This document shows positions 50,587 to 59,768 of a stretch of DNA of 64,000 nt, piece by piece. Source of the DNA: Alistipes shahii WAL 8301 (GTDB lineage Bacteria > Bacteroidota > Bacteroidia > Bacteroidales > Rikenellaceae); assembly GCF_025145845.1 (NCBI RefSeq), contig NZ_CP102253.1, positions 1,612,001-1,676,000 of the forward strand, given 5' to 3'. Under the pieces are notes generated by a model. It was given only the letters and a program-made list of their open reading frames with translations, did no database searches and had not been told where the DNA came from. Position numbers and translations under genes: made by a program. Numbering within the stretch: the stretch's first letter is position 1; each line of letters starts with the position of its first letter.

Positions 50587-52176
50587 TCAGAAGTTCAGAC
50601 CCACGGCCGCGAACAGGCCGCCGCGCCGGCTGCCGTCCATCAGGCCGCTGCGCCCCCATGCCGCACGCCCTTTCAGATCGACGTACAGGCTCATTTTCTT
50701 CGCCGGGAAACAGTGCGTATAGCGCAGGCCGGCCTCGCCGTTCAGACGGTCGTTGGTCAGGAAGGCATACTCCTGGGCCAGCAGGTCGGCGCGATAGTTC
50801 TCGTTGTCGATCTGCACCCCCTCGGGGCAGCTCTTCTCCAGTTCGGTTCCGCCGCCGAACGTATAGCCGCCGCGCACCGTCGCGTCGAGCCAGCTGCGGC
50901 CGCTGAACCGGAAGTTCTTCGTCACGCCCAGCATCAGTTTCGAATAGTGCAGGTCCTGATCGTAGCATGCCGGGGAGATCGTATATTCCGATTCGGCCTT
51001 GTAATAGGTATAAGCCGCATCGACGATCCACGAACTGCTCCACTCGTTGCGCTTGACGTAGAGTTTGTAATCGGCATCGACGCTGCGCTGCTTCTGCGAG
51101 AATTTCAGGAAGCGACCGTACTGTTTGTACAGTTTCTGATTGGTCTCCGGATCAAGTTCCAGCTCCTGAATATTGTTGTATTTCAGCAGGTCGCCCCACG
51201 AGGCGTCGACCGAAAGCCGCTGATCGACCCCGCGGCCCGCAACGTTGAGCACCCCCAGATAGCGGTAGGTCAACTGATCGTTGTCGCCCAGATGCTGGTC
51301 CAAATCGAAGCGGAAACGCTCCATTTTGCCGTATTCGGCCGAGAACTGATTGAAAAACTTCACCCTCTTTCCCAATTTCAATTCCAACTGGGCGGCGCCT
51401 CCGTATTCGGAGCCTTTGTAATAGACGTCATAGAATTTTTCGCTTCCCCCGAGCTGCTGGCTGGTATAAAACCACATGCCTTCGAAGAAGTAGATCATTC
51501 CGCTGGTCGTATTCGTACCGAAAGCCGCATAGCCGACCTGCTCCGTCGAGCGTTCATACGTAAAATTAAGACCTGCGTCCACCACCTTCGAGGTAAACAT
51601 CACACCCGGCTGAACGCTCAAATACATCGAGGTGGTTTTATTGCGCGAATCCCGACGCTTTGCCAGGCTGCGATCCTCGTATTTCCCCATCGCTCCAACC
51701 ACCCAGCGCCCCATACGGTAGGCAACCCCGGCCTCGATGGCATAGGTTTCATCACGCGTATTTCCGGGAATCGAATCGCCGATCAGCATCGGAGAATCTC
51801 CGATGTTGGCATTTCCCGCCCAACTGCGGTCCTTCGAAGCCGCATAATCATAACTCAACTTACCGTAGAACGAAAGACGATTCCAACGGCGGTACGACTC
51901 GGACCGGACCCCGAACGCATTCACTTCCGCTCCATCGGTAACGTTGCGCAGTCCGCCTTGCTCGAAATCATAATTCACTTCCGCAATGGAGAGCGATGCC
52001 TGATTGAGCATCAGGCCCGCCGCATTGTCCGAAACGAGCCATCCGCTTTTCGAACGAATCCGTTCCAGGGTATAATATTTTTCAAGGTTCTCCTTCGGAG
52101 CGGAGGACTGGGCGAAAACGCCCGACCCCGCACATACCGCAGTCAACAGGAGCACCGCATAGATCTTTTTCTTCAT
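50587..52176 (-). CDS. Outer-membrane beta-barrel protein, DUF6850 family
   Basis: 529 residues with a signal peptide ending SGVFAQ. The rest is a chain of alternating aromatic/polar beta strands (for example LSFYGKLSYDYAASKD and GRAAWGRSGLMDGS) and ends GLFAAVGLNF with a terminal Phe, the usual barrel-insertion signal. The layout matches DUF6850 proteins, which accompany a TonB receptor and a DUF4876 lipoprotein in Bacteroidetes. The role is unknown. It is the third gene of the run, 12 bases after the DUF4876 stop. Base composition is less GC-rich than that of the flanking genes. Confidence 0.85.
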   Translation of the reverse strand: MKKKIYAVLLLTAVCAGSGVFAQSSAPKENLEKYYTLERIRSKSGWLVSDNAAGLMLNQASLSIAEVNYDFEQGGLRNVTDGAEVNAFGVRSESYRRWNRLSFYGKLSYDYAASKDRSWAGNANIGDSPMLIGDSIPGNTRDETYAIEAGVAYRMGRWVVGAMGKYEDRSLAKRRDSRNKTTSMYLSVQPGVMFTSKVVDAGLNFTYERSTEQVGYAAFGTNTTSGMIYFFEGMWFYTSQQLGGSEKFYDVYYKGSEYGGAAQLELKLGKRVKFFNQFSAEYGKMERFRFDLDQHLGDNDQLTYRYLGVLNVAGRGVDQRLSVDASWGDLLKYNNIQELELDPETNQKLYKQYGRFLKFSQKQRSVDADYKLYVKRNEWSSSWIVDAAYTYYKAESEYTISPACYDQDLHYSKLMLGVTKNFRFSGRSWLDATVRGGYTFGGGTELEKSCPEGVQIDNENYRADLLAQEYAFLTNDRLNGEAGLRYTHCFPAKKMSLYVDLKGRAAWGRSGLMDGSRRGGLFAAVGLNF

Positions 52177-52188
52177 GGCTGTTTCGTT

Positions 52189-53463
52189 TTATCGGTTTTT
52201 GTACTCCGTGCAAAGGGTCGGTTCATCGAGCGGAATCCAGTCGTCGGCCGAATTGTTCGTATCCTGATAAACCGTACGACCTACGATCTCCGAAGCGCTT
52301 TCGTCCACCTTGCGGATATAGGACTGACCGCTGTACGAGGCCGTCGTGATAAACAAAGGCTGGAGACTGATGTCGGAGCAAAGACGCGGGACGTGCGTAT
52401 CGTTACTGCGGAACTCCACACCATCGAGAATACCCTCCTTGGGAACCATTATCGAGGGCATACTCTGATACTTCGTCGGCTGATACATCACCTTGCCGTA
52501 GGGCCGGCCTTTGATGGCTCCGTCCTTAACGTACTCATAAGGATCTTCAGGCAGCCGATATACAACGATCGCCGGCGAGCTAATGGAGAGAACGATCGAA
52601 TTTCCGGATGCCAGCTCACAGAAGCATTCCAGCCGTTCAACGCCCGCGGCCGGAGCTTTTACCGCGGAGCCAGCAAAACGGTCGATATACATCGCCCATA
52701 CATTATCCGCGGCAAGGTTCATCGGTCTGCTGGTCTGGTCTGCCGTATGTTCGACGGCGCTCAAGGCAATCACGACCTCTTCGCCCGGCTGTATCGGGTG
52801 CTCCCGGCCTTCGCCCGGGAAAACAAAACCGAAAGCGTTGACCGGAATGGAATCGCGGAGTTCGGTGCTGGTGCTTCCCAACCAGAATTTATTGTACACG
52901 GCCGATTTTCCCGAATTGAACGACGTGTGGAATCCGACTCCCACCCCGTCGAGATACTGCACATCGTCGGAATTGTTGCAGAGCGTGAAATACTGGTCAT
53001 AGTTATAATTCGCTTTCCCGTCGGCAGTCTTCGTTTTGTGAAAATAAACCTCTTTCAGAATGATCGTGCCACGCGCCGTAGCCTTAATCTCGAGATTGTT
53101 CGTCCCGGCCGACTGACCGTCTTTATTCAGCACGAAATCCCTGGTGGCATGCAGGAACTTGCTGATTCCGCCCACATCGGCCACTTTGCTGATAATCACG
53201 CTGTAATTTCCGTATTCGGCGTCGATCCGGGTTTCACCCTTCGCATCCGTTTCGGAAGTATACGTATTTCCGATCTTCGTATTGCGCATAGTCACCTTGA
53301 ACCCCGACTTGTCGAGCGATGCCAACTCTCCGGGCAAATCAATGGAGATCAGCACCTCCCTGTTGCCATGGAGCAATTCGCCGTCTTTCATATCCTTGAG
53401 GCAGCCGCACAGCAGAAAGGCCGTCGCCAAAGGCACCAGATAATATAAAATCTTTTTCATCAT
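52189..53463 (-). CDS. DUF4876 lipoprotein
   Basis: 424 residues from ATG 53463; the next codon is also ATG. The lipoprotein signal ends LCGC (Cys21). Residues about 35-120 form a Cna-B-like or CarboxypepD-like beta domain (TSETDAKGETRIDAEYGNYSVII). Residues about 130-260 resemble a lamin-tail-like fold (IILKEVYFHKTK, YFTLCNNSDDVQYLDGVGV). This matches DUF4876, which takes the place of a SusD-like surface lipoprotein beside a TonB receptor. The ligand is unknown. It lies 10 bases after the TonB receptor stop and 12 before DUF6850. Confidence 0.87.
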   Translation of the reverse strand: MMKKILYYLVPLATAFLLCGCLKDMKDGELLHGNREVLISIDLPGELASLDKSGFKVTMRNTKIGNTYTSETDAKGETRIDAEYGNYSVIISKVADVGGISKFLHATRDFVLNKDGQSAGTNNLEIKATARGTIILKEVYFHKTKTADGKANYNYDQYFTLCNNSDDVQYLDGVGVGFHTSFNSGKSAVYNKFWLGSTSTELRDSIPVNAFGFVFPGEGREHPIQPGEEVVIALSAVEHTADQTSRPMNLAADNVWAMYIDRFAGSAVKAPAAGVERLECFCELASGNSIVLSISSPAIVVYRLPEDPYEYVKDGAIKGRPYGKVMYQPTKYQSMPSIMVPKEGILDGVEFRSNDTHVPRLCSDISLQPLFITTASYSGQSYIRKVDESASEIVGRTVYQDTNNSADDWIPLDEPTLCTEYKNR

Positions 53464-53473
53464 CTGCAACTCT

Positions 53474-56380
53474 TTAGAATTTAAGTTTTAGTTCCGCGCC
53501 GAAATAAATATCCGTATTTACGCGCTTATAAGTTCCCGTACTCTTCAGCAACATTTTAGGATGCGAGTTCGTAAAGTTGTTGGCGTAGAATGAAATCTGG
53601 GCAATCCTGCCGATCTCTTTCGTAACACGGAGGTTGGCCATGAAATAAGGCTTGAACGAATTTTCGACAAAGGTCGTAGTCGCACTGCCCGTCTGAAGGT
53701 ATTCCCGGTAAGCCGCTCCATAGGTAGGATCGTTGTACAAGTTCCGATTGAACGGCAATAGCTGACCATCCATGTTCATATAGAAATCGGGGTCCCGGTA
53801 GATCATCTTGCCATTCGTCCCATTCGAAAAATCGCCATAAACGGGATTATTGTCGTCATCGAGGATGTAAACACCGTCTGCCTGGAGATTCCGGGTCCGG
53901 TTGAGCCATACACACTGGACGGTCAGTGTTGTAATCAGACGCAACTTCGGAATGTGCGTGATCAGGTTAATATTGGAATTGAACCGGGTGTACACCGAAC
54001 CGGAAGAGACGGATTTGCCTCCATAATAGGCTCCCAGAAACGGGTTGTAGATATTCTTACCGTCAATAGGCACTTTCACCGAGGAATAAGTATCGTACAA
54101 CAACACGCCCTCGCTATCCTTCCGGGTCATGGTCATGTATGCTCCGTTGACAACGACCGAAGTCCGGACCGGACGAATCTGCCCGAAATCGAACGTATAC
54201 TCGACACCCCACTTGTCGTATTTACCGTCATTGGCCGGTTTCTTGACGGATGCCGTATGGAATATTTTCTCATCCCGATAGTCGAGCGGCTCGCCTCCCA
54301 CGCCCAGAACCGGTTGTCCCGGATTGTTCGGATCATCCATATAAACCGGAACTTCCGTCCCTTTATAGGTTTCGTATTCCCGGAATGACAATACCTGCGG
54401 AACCATACGAAGGGTATAACCGTTACGCATCTTTTCATTATAATAGGTAATGCCTCCCTTGACACCGAACATATCGAAATCGAGACCCACTTCGAAGTTC
54501 TTGCTGTACTGCATCTTCAGATCGCGGTTAATCATATCGGACTGCGGGGTCACGAACGTAGTCCATGCCGCCACAGGCCCCGTCTCGGCAGTTCCGCCCC
54601 AGCTGAACGAAACCCGGTCAATATACACCGGAAAAGGATAAAGCAGCCGCAGGGCCGGCAACGTGGTCTGGATGCCCCAGCCGGCGCGCAGCGACAGTTC
54701 GCGGACCTTTTTCGGCGCGCGATTGCTGATGATCGTATATTTGGCGTTAAAACGCGGATCGACGGCCCACTTATCGTTCAGCTGATCCGTCGCCATATAG
54801 GTAAAACGTCCGCCGGCCTGCAACGTGAGCGATGTTTTTCCGATCGGCAGCGTCGCTTTTTCTTCGGCGAAGACAGCCACCTGATTCAGGAAAGGAATGT
54901 CGCTGAACGGCTCCGGACGGAACGACATGGGACGCACGCCTTCGTAATACTGTCCTTTGCCGGTGTTGCCCGAATTGTTCCACTCGACACCGAGCATCGC
55001 CTTGTTGTAGACCTTGCCGTAACGCCCCGAAAGTTCAGCCACCATTTTAGCCGTGGTGTAATAGGCCATACTCAAATTCCGAATATCGCTCAAGTAATTG
55101 TCAGGGGTGAATTCAGTCAGATACTCCCCGTTTTCCAAAGCTCCGGGATTGGCGACACCGAGGGCGCTGGGCGCCATCTGCTGACGGGCGTACTGACGGG
55201 TCATCGATGTATTGAAAACGTATTTCAACGACGTAATCCACGACTTGTTGAGCAGCCACGAACCATTAAGGTTGATCGACAGGTTCCGATCGTCCAACTC
55301 CTTGCGTTCAGCCTGCGAGATATTGTCCGGATCAGCCTTTGTAGTGCCGCGCGAAAGGTAACCGCTCACCTTCGCATTGAACTGAAACGGCGTGCGGTCA
55401 CGGTTGAAGGTATTGGTATAACCCACCGAAAACGTTCCGCGGTCATAAGATTCCTCCACCGTACGGATGTCCTTCATCGCATTGGCGTAGTCGATCGACG
55501 CATTGAGGAAACCCTTGTCGGACCCCAACGCATAACCTTTAGTCAGCGACACGGCCTTGGTATCCGACACGGTCTTCACCCGGATTTCATAGGGAGTGCG
55601 GCCCTGCTTGGTCTTGACGACGACCGCTCCGGCGCTCATATTGCCGTATTCGGCCGACGCAACGCCGCGGATGACCTCGATCGACTCGATATTGTCGGTC
55701 GAAATGGTGCGCATGTCGATACCCCGGCTGGTTTGCTGCCCGAAAGCGGCCGCTTTTCCACCCATCAGCATCGCGCTATTATTCACAACGGCTCCATCGA
55801 CATAGACGCCCACCGAACTGGAGTTGATGCTGTTCGCATCCTTACCGTCCGTCATCGAATTAGGCAGATCACGGATGCCGACGAAATTCGAAGTGGAGTT
55901 CGTCAATTCCGGATTCGCGGTCAGCACGCCCGGCAACAACTGCATCACGTCCTTGACGGAGGTGGCTTGCAGGTGGTCCATCGCCTGACGGTCGATCGTC
56001 GACGAGGAGTTGATGCTGCGGCCCCGCTGGGCCGTTACGGTCACGGTGTTGAGTTGCAGGCTCGACTCCTTGAGGCGCAGCGAGAGCGCCCCGATCGAAG
56101 CGCTGACCGTCACCTTGTACGAAAGCGGCTCGTAACCCAGGCAGGTTGCCTCGATGGTGTAGCTGCCGGTGGTCACCGACGGCATCCGGAACCGGCCTTT
56201 GGCATCGGTCACCACCCACAGCTCAAGCGTCGGAATGGAAACCACGCAGCCCGCAATCGGCTCCTTCGTGTTGTACTCCGTCACGGTCCCTTCGATGGAG
56301 ACCTTCTTCGGAGCCTGGGCCCGCACTCCCAGCGGAATGCAGACGCCCGCCAATAAAAGCATTAGTAAAAATTTCTTCAC
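53474..56380 (-). CDS. TonB-dependent receptor of the DUF4876/DUF6850 locus
   Basis: 968 residues from GTG 56380, chosen because it opens a signal peptide (KKFLLMLLLAGVCIPLGVRA). A GTG at 56482 further upstream would put about 34 extra residues before it. A carboxypeptidase-like domain (about 28-105), a plug (QLNTVTVTAQRGR onwards, with VIRGVASAEYGNMSAGAVVV) and a barrel of about 22 strands ending TDIYFGAELKLKF follow. It imports an unknown ligand across the outer membrane by TonB energy. It heads the three-gene run. A -7 element lies 50 bases upstream. No sigma/anti-sigma pair is adjacent. Confidence 0.92.
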   Translation of the reverse strand: MKKFLLMLLLAGVCIPLGVRAQAPKKVSIEGTVTEYNTKEPIAGCVVSIPTLELWVVTDAKGRFRMPSVTTGSYTIEATCLGYEPLSYKVTVSASIGALSLRLKESSLQLNTVTVTAQRGRSINSSSTIDRQAMDHLQATSVKDVMQLLPGVLTANPELTNSTSNFVGIRDLPNSMTDGKDANSINSSSVGVYVDGAVVNNSAMLMGGKAAAFGQQTSRGIDMRTISTDNIESIEVIRGVASAEYGNMSAGAVVVKTKQGRTPYEIRVKTVSDTKAVSLTKGYALGSDKGFLNASIDYANAMKDIRTVEESYDRGTFSVGYTNTFNRDRTPFQFNAKVSGYLSRGTTKADPDNISQAERKELDDRNLSINLNGSWLLNKSWITSLKYVFNTSMTRQYARQQMAPSALGVANPGALENGEYLTEFTPDNYLSDIRNLSMAYYTTAKMVAELSGRYGKVYNKAMLGVEWNNSGNTGKGQYYEGVRPMSFRPEPFSDIPFLNQVAVFAEEKATLPIGKTSLTLQAGGRFTYMATDQLNDKWAVDPRFNAKYTIISNRAPKKVRELSLRAGWGIQTTLPALRLLYPFPVYIDRVSFSWGGTAETGPVAAWTTFVTPQSDMINRDLKMQYSKNFEVGLDFDMFGVKGGITYYNEKMRNGYTLRMVPQVLSFREYETYKGTEVPVYMDDPNNPGQPVLGVGGEPLDYRDEKIFHTASVKKPANDGKYDKWGVEYTFDFGQIRPVRTSVVVNGAYMTMTRKDSEGVLLYDTYSSVKVPIDGKNIYNPFLGAYYGGKSVSSGSVYTRFNSNINLITHIPKLRLITTLTVQCVWLNRTRNLQADGVYILDDDNNPVYGDFSNGTNGKMIYRDPDFYMNMDGQLLPFNRNLYNDPTYGAAYREYLQTGSATTTFVENSFKPYFMANLRVTKEIGRIAQISFYANNFTNSHPKMLLKSTGTYKRVNTDIYFGAELKLKF

Positions 56381-56429
56381 GGCAAACAGGGTTATGTGAA
56401 TAGTAAGAATGTCATTCGTTTTCGGGGGA

Positions 56430-56437
56430 CAAAGATA
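56430..56437 (-). promoter_or_regulatory. -7 element of the TonB/DUF4876/DUF6850 run
   Basis: CAAAGATA reads TATCTTTG on the minus strand, 50 bases before the GTG start. Confidence 0.55.
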
Positions 56438-56939
56438 GAGTGCCGCACAACAGGCGGCAACCCCGAGAAATGGGGATTTCACCGGTCAGGGGACACAATA
56501 ACGGCTTCCGGCAGCTGCATGGCGCAACTGTCGGGCATCGGGAAACACGCGACTGTCAACAGATGGTAGGGCAATTCCCGCGGGGGGGGGAACCCGGGCC
56601 GGGAATTCGTCGGCATGGTCCGGAACGCTGATCCGGGCGGTCGCCGGGCGGCGGTTCAATCCACTCTTCCTCATGCCAGTTTCATTTGATTCAAGACAAA
56701 TCTTGTTTCGCAAGATAAGAAAAAAACACCATTCCGAACATCTTTTCGAACCATGAATTTAACCGAACTTACAATCCGAACGCATCCTGCGGCATATCGC
56801 GACAATGTTTAACCGGATTTCCGCCTGCGGTTTCGATCCGAAACGCCCCATTCGGGCCGAAATTTCTTTTTTTGCGGACCGGCTGTACTATGGACGGAAA
56901 TTACTATCTTGCGGCCAATAAACCTTCACCCCCCCCGGT
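56438..56939. other. Gene-free interval between divergent outer-membrane genes
   Basis: About 500 bases with no plausible gene on either strand. It contains a G9 tract (56582-56590), a small perfect hairpin ATCTTG-TTTCG-CAAGAT (56700-56716) that competes with CAAGA-CAAA-TCTTG (56692-56705), a TATCTTG promoter-like element (56905-56911) and a C8 tract (56929-56936) just before the start of the next gene. Confidence 0.6.
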
Positions 56940-59674
56940 TTGACGCGTTACATACTACTGATTCTCGCCCTTCTCGGGTTTGTCGGCATGCCCTCCGCAC
57001 ATCCGGCGGGGAATCATGCGCTCCAATCCTTCGCCCTCTCTTACCAACCCATGAACTTCGGCCGGCCGGCGCGCACGGTCGTCACGGTCGAGGACAAGGA
57101 GACGCACAACCCGCTGCTGGGCGCCACGGTCTCGCTCGTCAGCAGGGCCGACACGCTGCGGGGAACGACCGTCAAGGAGGATTTCTACCGCATCATGGCC
57201 GTCTACCGCTGCGACCGGATTTTCCGCGACTCGGTCGACCTGGAGGTCACCTACGTGGGTTACAAGCCGTTCAAAAAACGCTACGGAAACACCGAATTCC
57301 GGGGACGGATCGAGGTCAAAATGGAGGTCGACGAACAGTCGATCGCGCAGGTCGTGGTCGTCGGGCAGCAGGTCGCCATGGTCTTCCGGGGCGACACGAC
57401 GGTCTACAACGCGGGGCGTTCAAAACCATGGCCGACGACCGTTTCGCGGAGCTGCTGAAACAGCTGCCGGGCGTCGAGATCAAGGACAACAAGATTTACG
57501 CCGAAGGGCAGGAGGTCAAACGGGTGCTGATCGACGGGAAAAACCTCTTCGGCTCGAAAACCTCCTACGCACTCACCGACCTCGAAGCCTCGGACGTCCG
57601 GAGCGTGCGGGTCTACGAGGATTTCAGCCCCGAGGCAAAGCGCCTGGGGGACAACACGGCCGAAAAGGAGAAGGTGATGGACGTCGAAACCAAGTCGAAG
57701 CGCGGTTACATCCTGGGCGGGAATCTGGAGGGCACGCTCGGCGCGAGCCTCGAAAGGGACTACTCGGGTCGGCATGAAATCCGCCATTCCGAGGCCGGAA
57801 GCTTTTACCGCAACACCGAAAGGGGCAACTGGCGTCTCGAAGCCTCCAACTCGAAGGACAACATCCGGCAGGGAGAAGGCGTCTCGTTCGACTCGAAGAC
57901 GACCCCCACGAAACAGACCGACGCCCAGGCGGACTATACCCTGCGCCGGGGCGACTCGACCAACGTATCGACCGCCGTCCGGTTCGGACGCAGCCGCCAG
58001 AGCAGCACGGGGTCCTCGCAGACCGAATATTTCCTGACCGAAGCCTATGCCCTGCGCAGCGAGGAGAGCCGGAACGAATCGCTCTCGAAATCGCTTTCGG
58101 CGGAGATCTCGAACTACGTCAACATCCAGCGGAAGAAGAAGGTTTTCGGGGCCATGACCACCTTTTCGATCGACGACGGCTCCACACTCGGGCACAGCCG
58201 CACGCAGCAGCGGATCGACGACGAAAAGACCCGGACGAACCTCAACAGCAACTCCGACAGACGCAACATCCGATTGAATGTCAGCATTTTCTTCCACTCG
58301 AAAATTTCCGAACGGTCGACCCTGTCGTTCAACGTCTCGGGCAAATACGCACCCGGCGACCGGGACGGCTGGCGGGTCGACACGACGGCCTCGACACCCG
58401 GCCTGCAGGTCAAACTGCGCAACGACGGCGACAGCCGCAACTATTCGTTCGGCGCCAATCTGGGCTACCGCTACAAACTGGGAAAAAAGGGTTCGGTCAA
58501 CGCCTCATACAACTTCAGCCGCGATTACACCCGCTCGAAACAGCTGGCGGTCGATTTCCTCTCCGACCCGCAGGGCGTCGTCGACACGGTCAACTCCTAC
58601 CATTACACGACCGACACCTACACGCACAGCCTGCAAACCAGCCTGCAATACCGGAGCGGCGACGTCTGGATAATGGCCGGACTGGGCGGAGTGCTCTACG
58701 ACATCGCCCGCAGCGAGCGCTTCCCCAAGGAGGAGCGCTTCCCGCGGCTGTTCTTCCAGCTCAACCCGACGGTCTACCTCTCGGTCGGCAAGTCGCGGAA
58801 GCGTTTTTCGTTCAACCTGGCCTCCTTCCCGCAGATGATCCCGCTCGACGCGCTGCGCTCGACGCTCAACGCCACCAACCCCCTTTCGTTGCAGGCCGGA
58901 AACCCCGGTCTCAAGTTGCAGAACGACCTCTCGGGATCGGCGGGATTCCAGTTCACCGACGTCAAAAAGGCCCTCTCCTTCAGCGTGCGGCTCAACGGCA
59001 GCTACACCTTCAACTACATCGCCCAGCGACGCACGCTCTTCCTCGAAGACACCTACCTGCCCCAGTACGACTACACGGCACGGAAGGGTGCGCAGCTCAC
59101 CACGCAGGCCAACGTCGGGGGCAATTACAACCTCGGGGGCAGGGTCTCCTACTCACAGCAGATCAACCCGCTGCGCTCGACCCTGAACGTCTCGGTGAAC
59201 TACGGCTTCAGCCAGACGCCCTATTTCACCGGCGAAGACCTCTTCCACTCGGTCCGCCATTCGCTCGGCTTCGGCTTCGACTCGGGCTTTTCGAGCAAGG
59301 TCAAGCTCAACATCCGCTCCAACACCTCGATGAGTTCCTACACCACGCAGAAAGAGACCGCGCAGGAGCTGCGCGAACAACTCACGGCGCGCGTCGACCT
59401 GCGCTTCGGCAAGTATTTCGGGTCGGTCGGCACGCTCTACGAATTCTACTGCAACAGCCGCTCGCACGCGCTCACGCGCCACAACGTGATCCTCAACGCC
59501 TCGGCGGGGCGCAAGTTTGGCAAGGAGAACCGGCTGGGGCTTTCGGCGGGCGTCATCGACATCCTCAACCGCCCCGACTACGCCACCACGAGTTTCGACA
59601 CGGATTACATCGTCACCTCCTCAACCTCCTACCTGGGCCGTTACGGCTACCTGCGCGTCGCCTACACGTTCTGA
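56940..59674 (+). pseudogene. Frameshifted outer-membrane beta-barrel protein (TonB-receptor-like)
   Basis: The reading begins at TTG 56940 with a signal peptide (TRYILLILALLGFVGMPSA) and a carboxypeptidase-like domain (about 50-135). At the four-G run 57413-57416 the frame breaks: one frame ends at 57458, and the remaining 752 codons continue in the -1 frame from GCG 57416 (AFKTMADDRFAELLKQLPGVEI onwards). Adding one G would restore a single protein of about 911 residues, of the same OMP_b-brl_3 type as 38324. It could be a true mutation, a phase-variable site, or an assembly error. A C8 tract lies just before the start. The downstream neighbour is a GH36 gene, so a glycan-related role is possible. 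Confidence 0.8.
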
Positions 59675-59702
59675 TCGGAAGCCGCCCGGAATTACGGTGT
59701 TA

Positions 59703-59745
59703 TTTCGGTTTATTTCGTATAGTTTCGCATATTTTCGTATCTTTG
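59703..59745 (+). promoter_or_regulatory. GH36 promoter region with four TTTCG units at 10-base spacing
   Basis: TTTCG starts at 59703, 59713, 59723 and 59733, exactly 10 bases apart, leading into a perfect TATCTTTG -7 element (59738-59745) 23 bases before the ATG. The repeats face the same side of the helix and could bind an activator. Confidence 0.6.
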
Positions 59746-59768
59746 GACGCAGAAACCGTTTAAAGCGT

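Noticed and set aside
48086..51043. A 985-codon open frame on the minus strand
   Set aside because: It is antisense to the S46 gene and crosses two strong terminators; its translation is low-complexity Val/Asp/His/Arg-rich antisense sequence.
56582..56590. G9 tract as a phase-variation switch
   Set aside because: It lies about 200 bases upstream of the TonB receptor start and far from the barrel gene, outside any reading frame or promoter element I can identify.
56692..56716. Overlapping small hairpins as a riboswitch or terminator
   Set aside because: Stems are only 5-6 bp, there is no T-run and no transcript is expected to cross them from a mapped promoter.
56909..57412. N-terminal reading of the barrel gene in the same frame as its 3' part
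   Set aside because: It gives an Arg/Gly/His-rich sequence without a signal peptide, whereas the other frame gives a signal peptide and a beta-sandwich domain; the frame change at 57413-57416 explains both.
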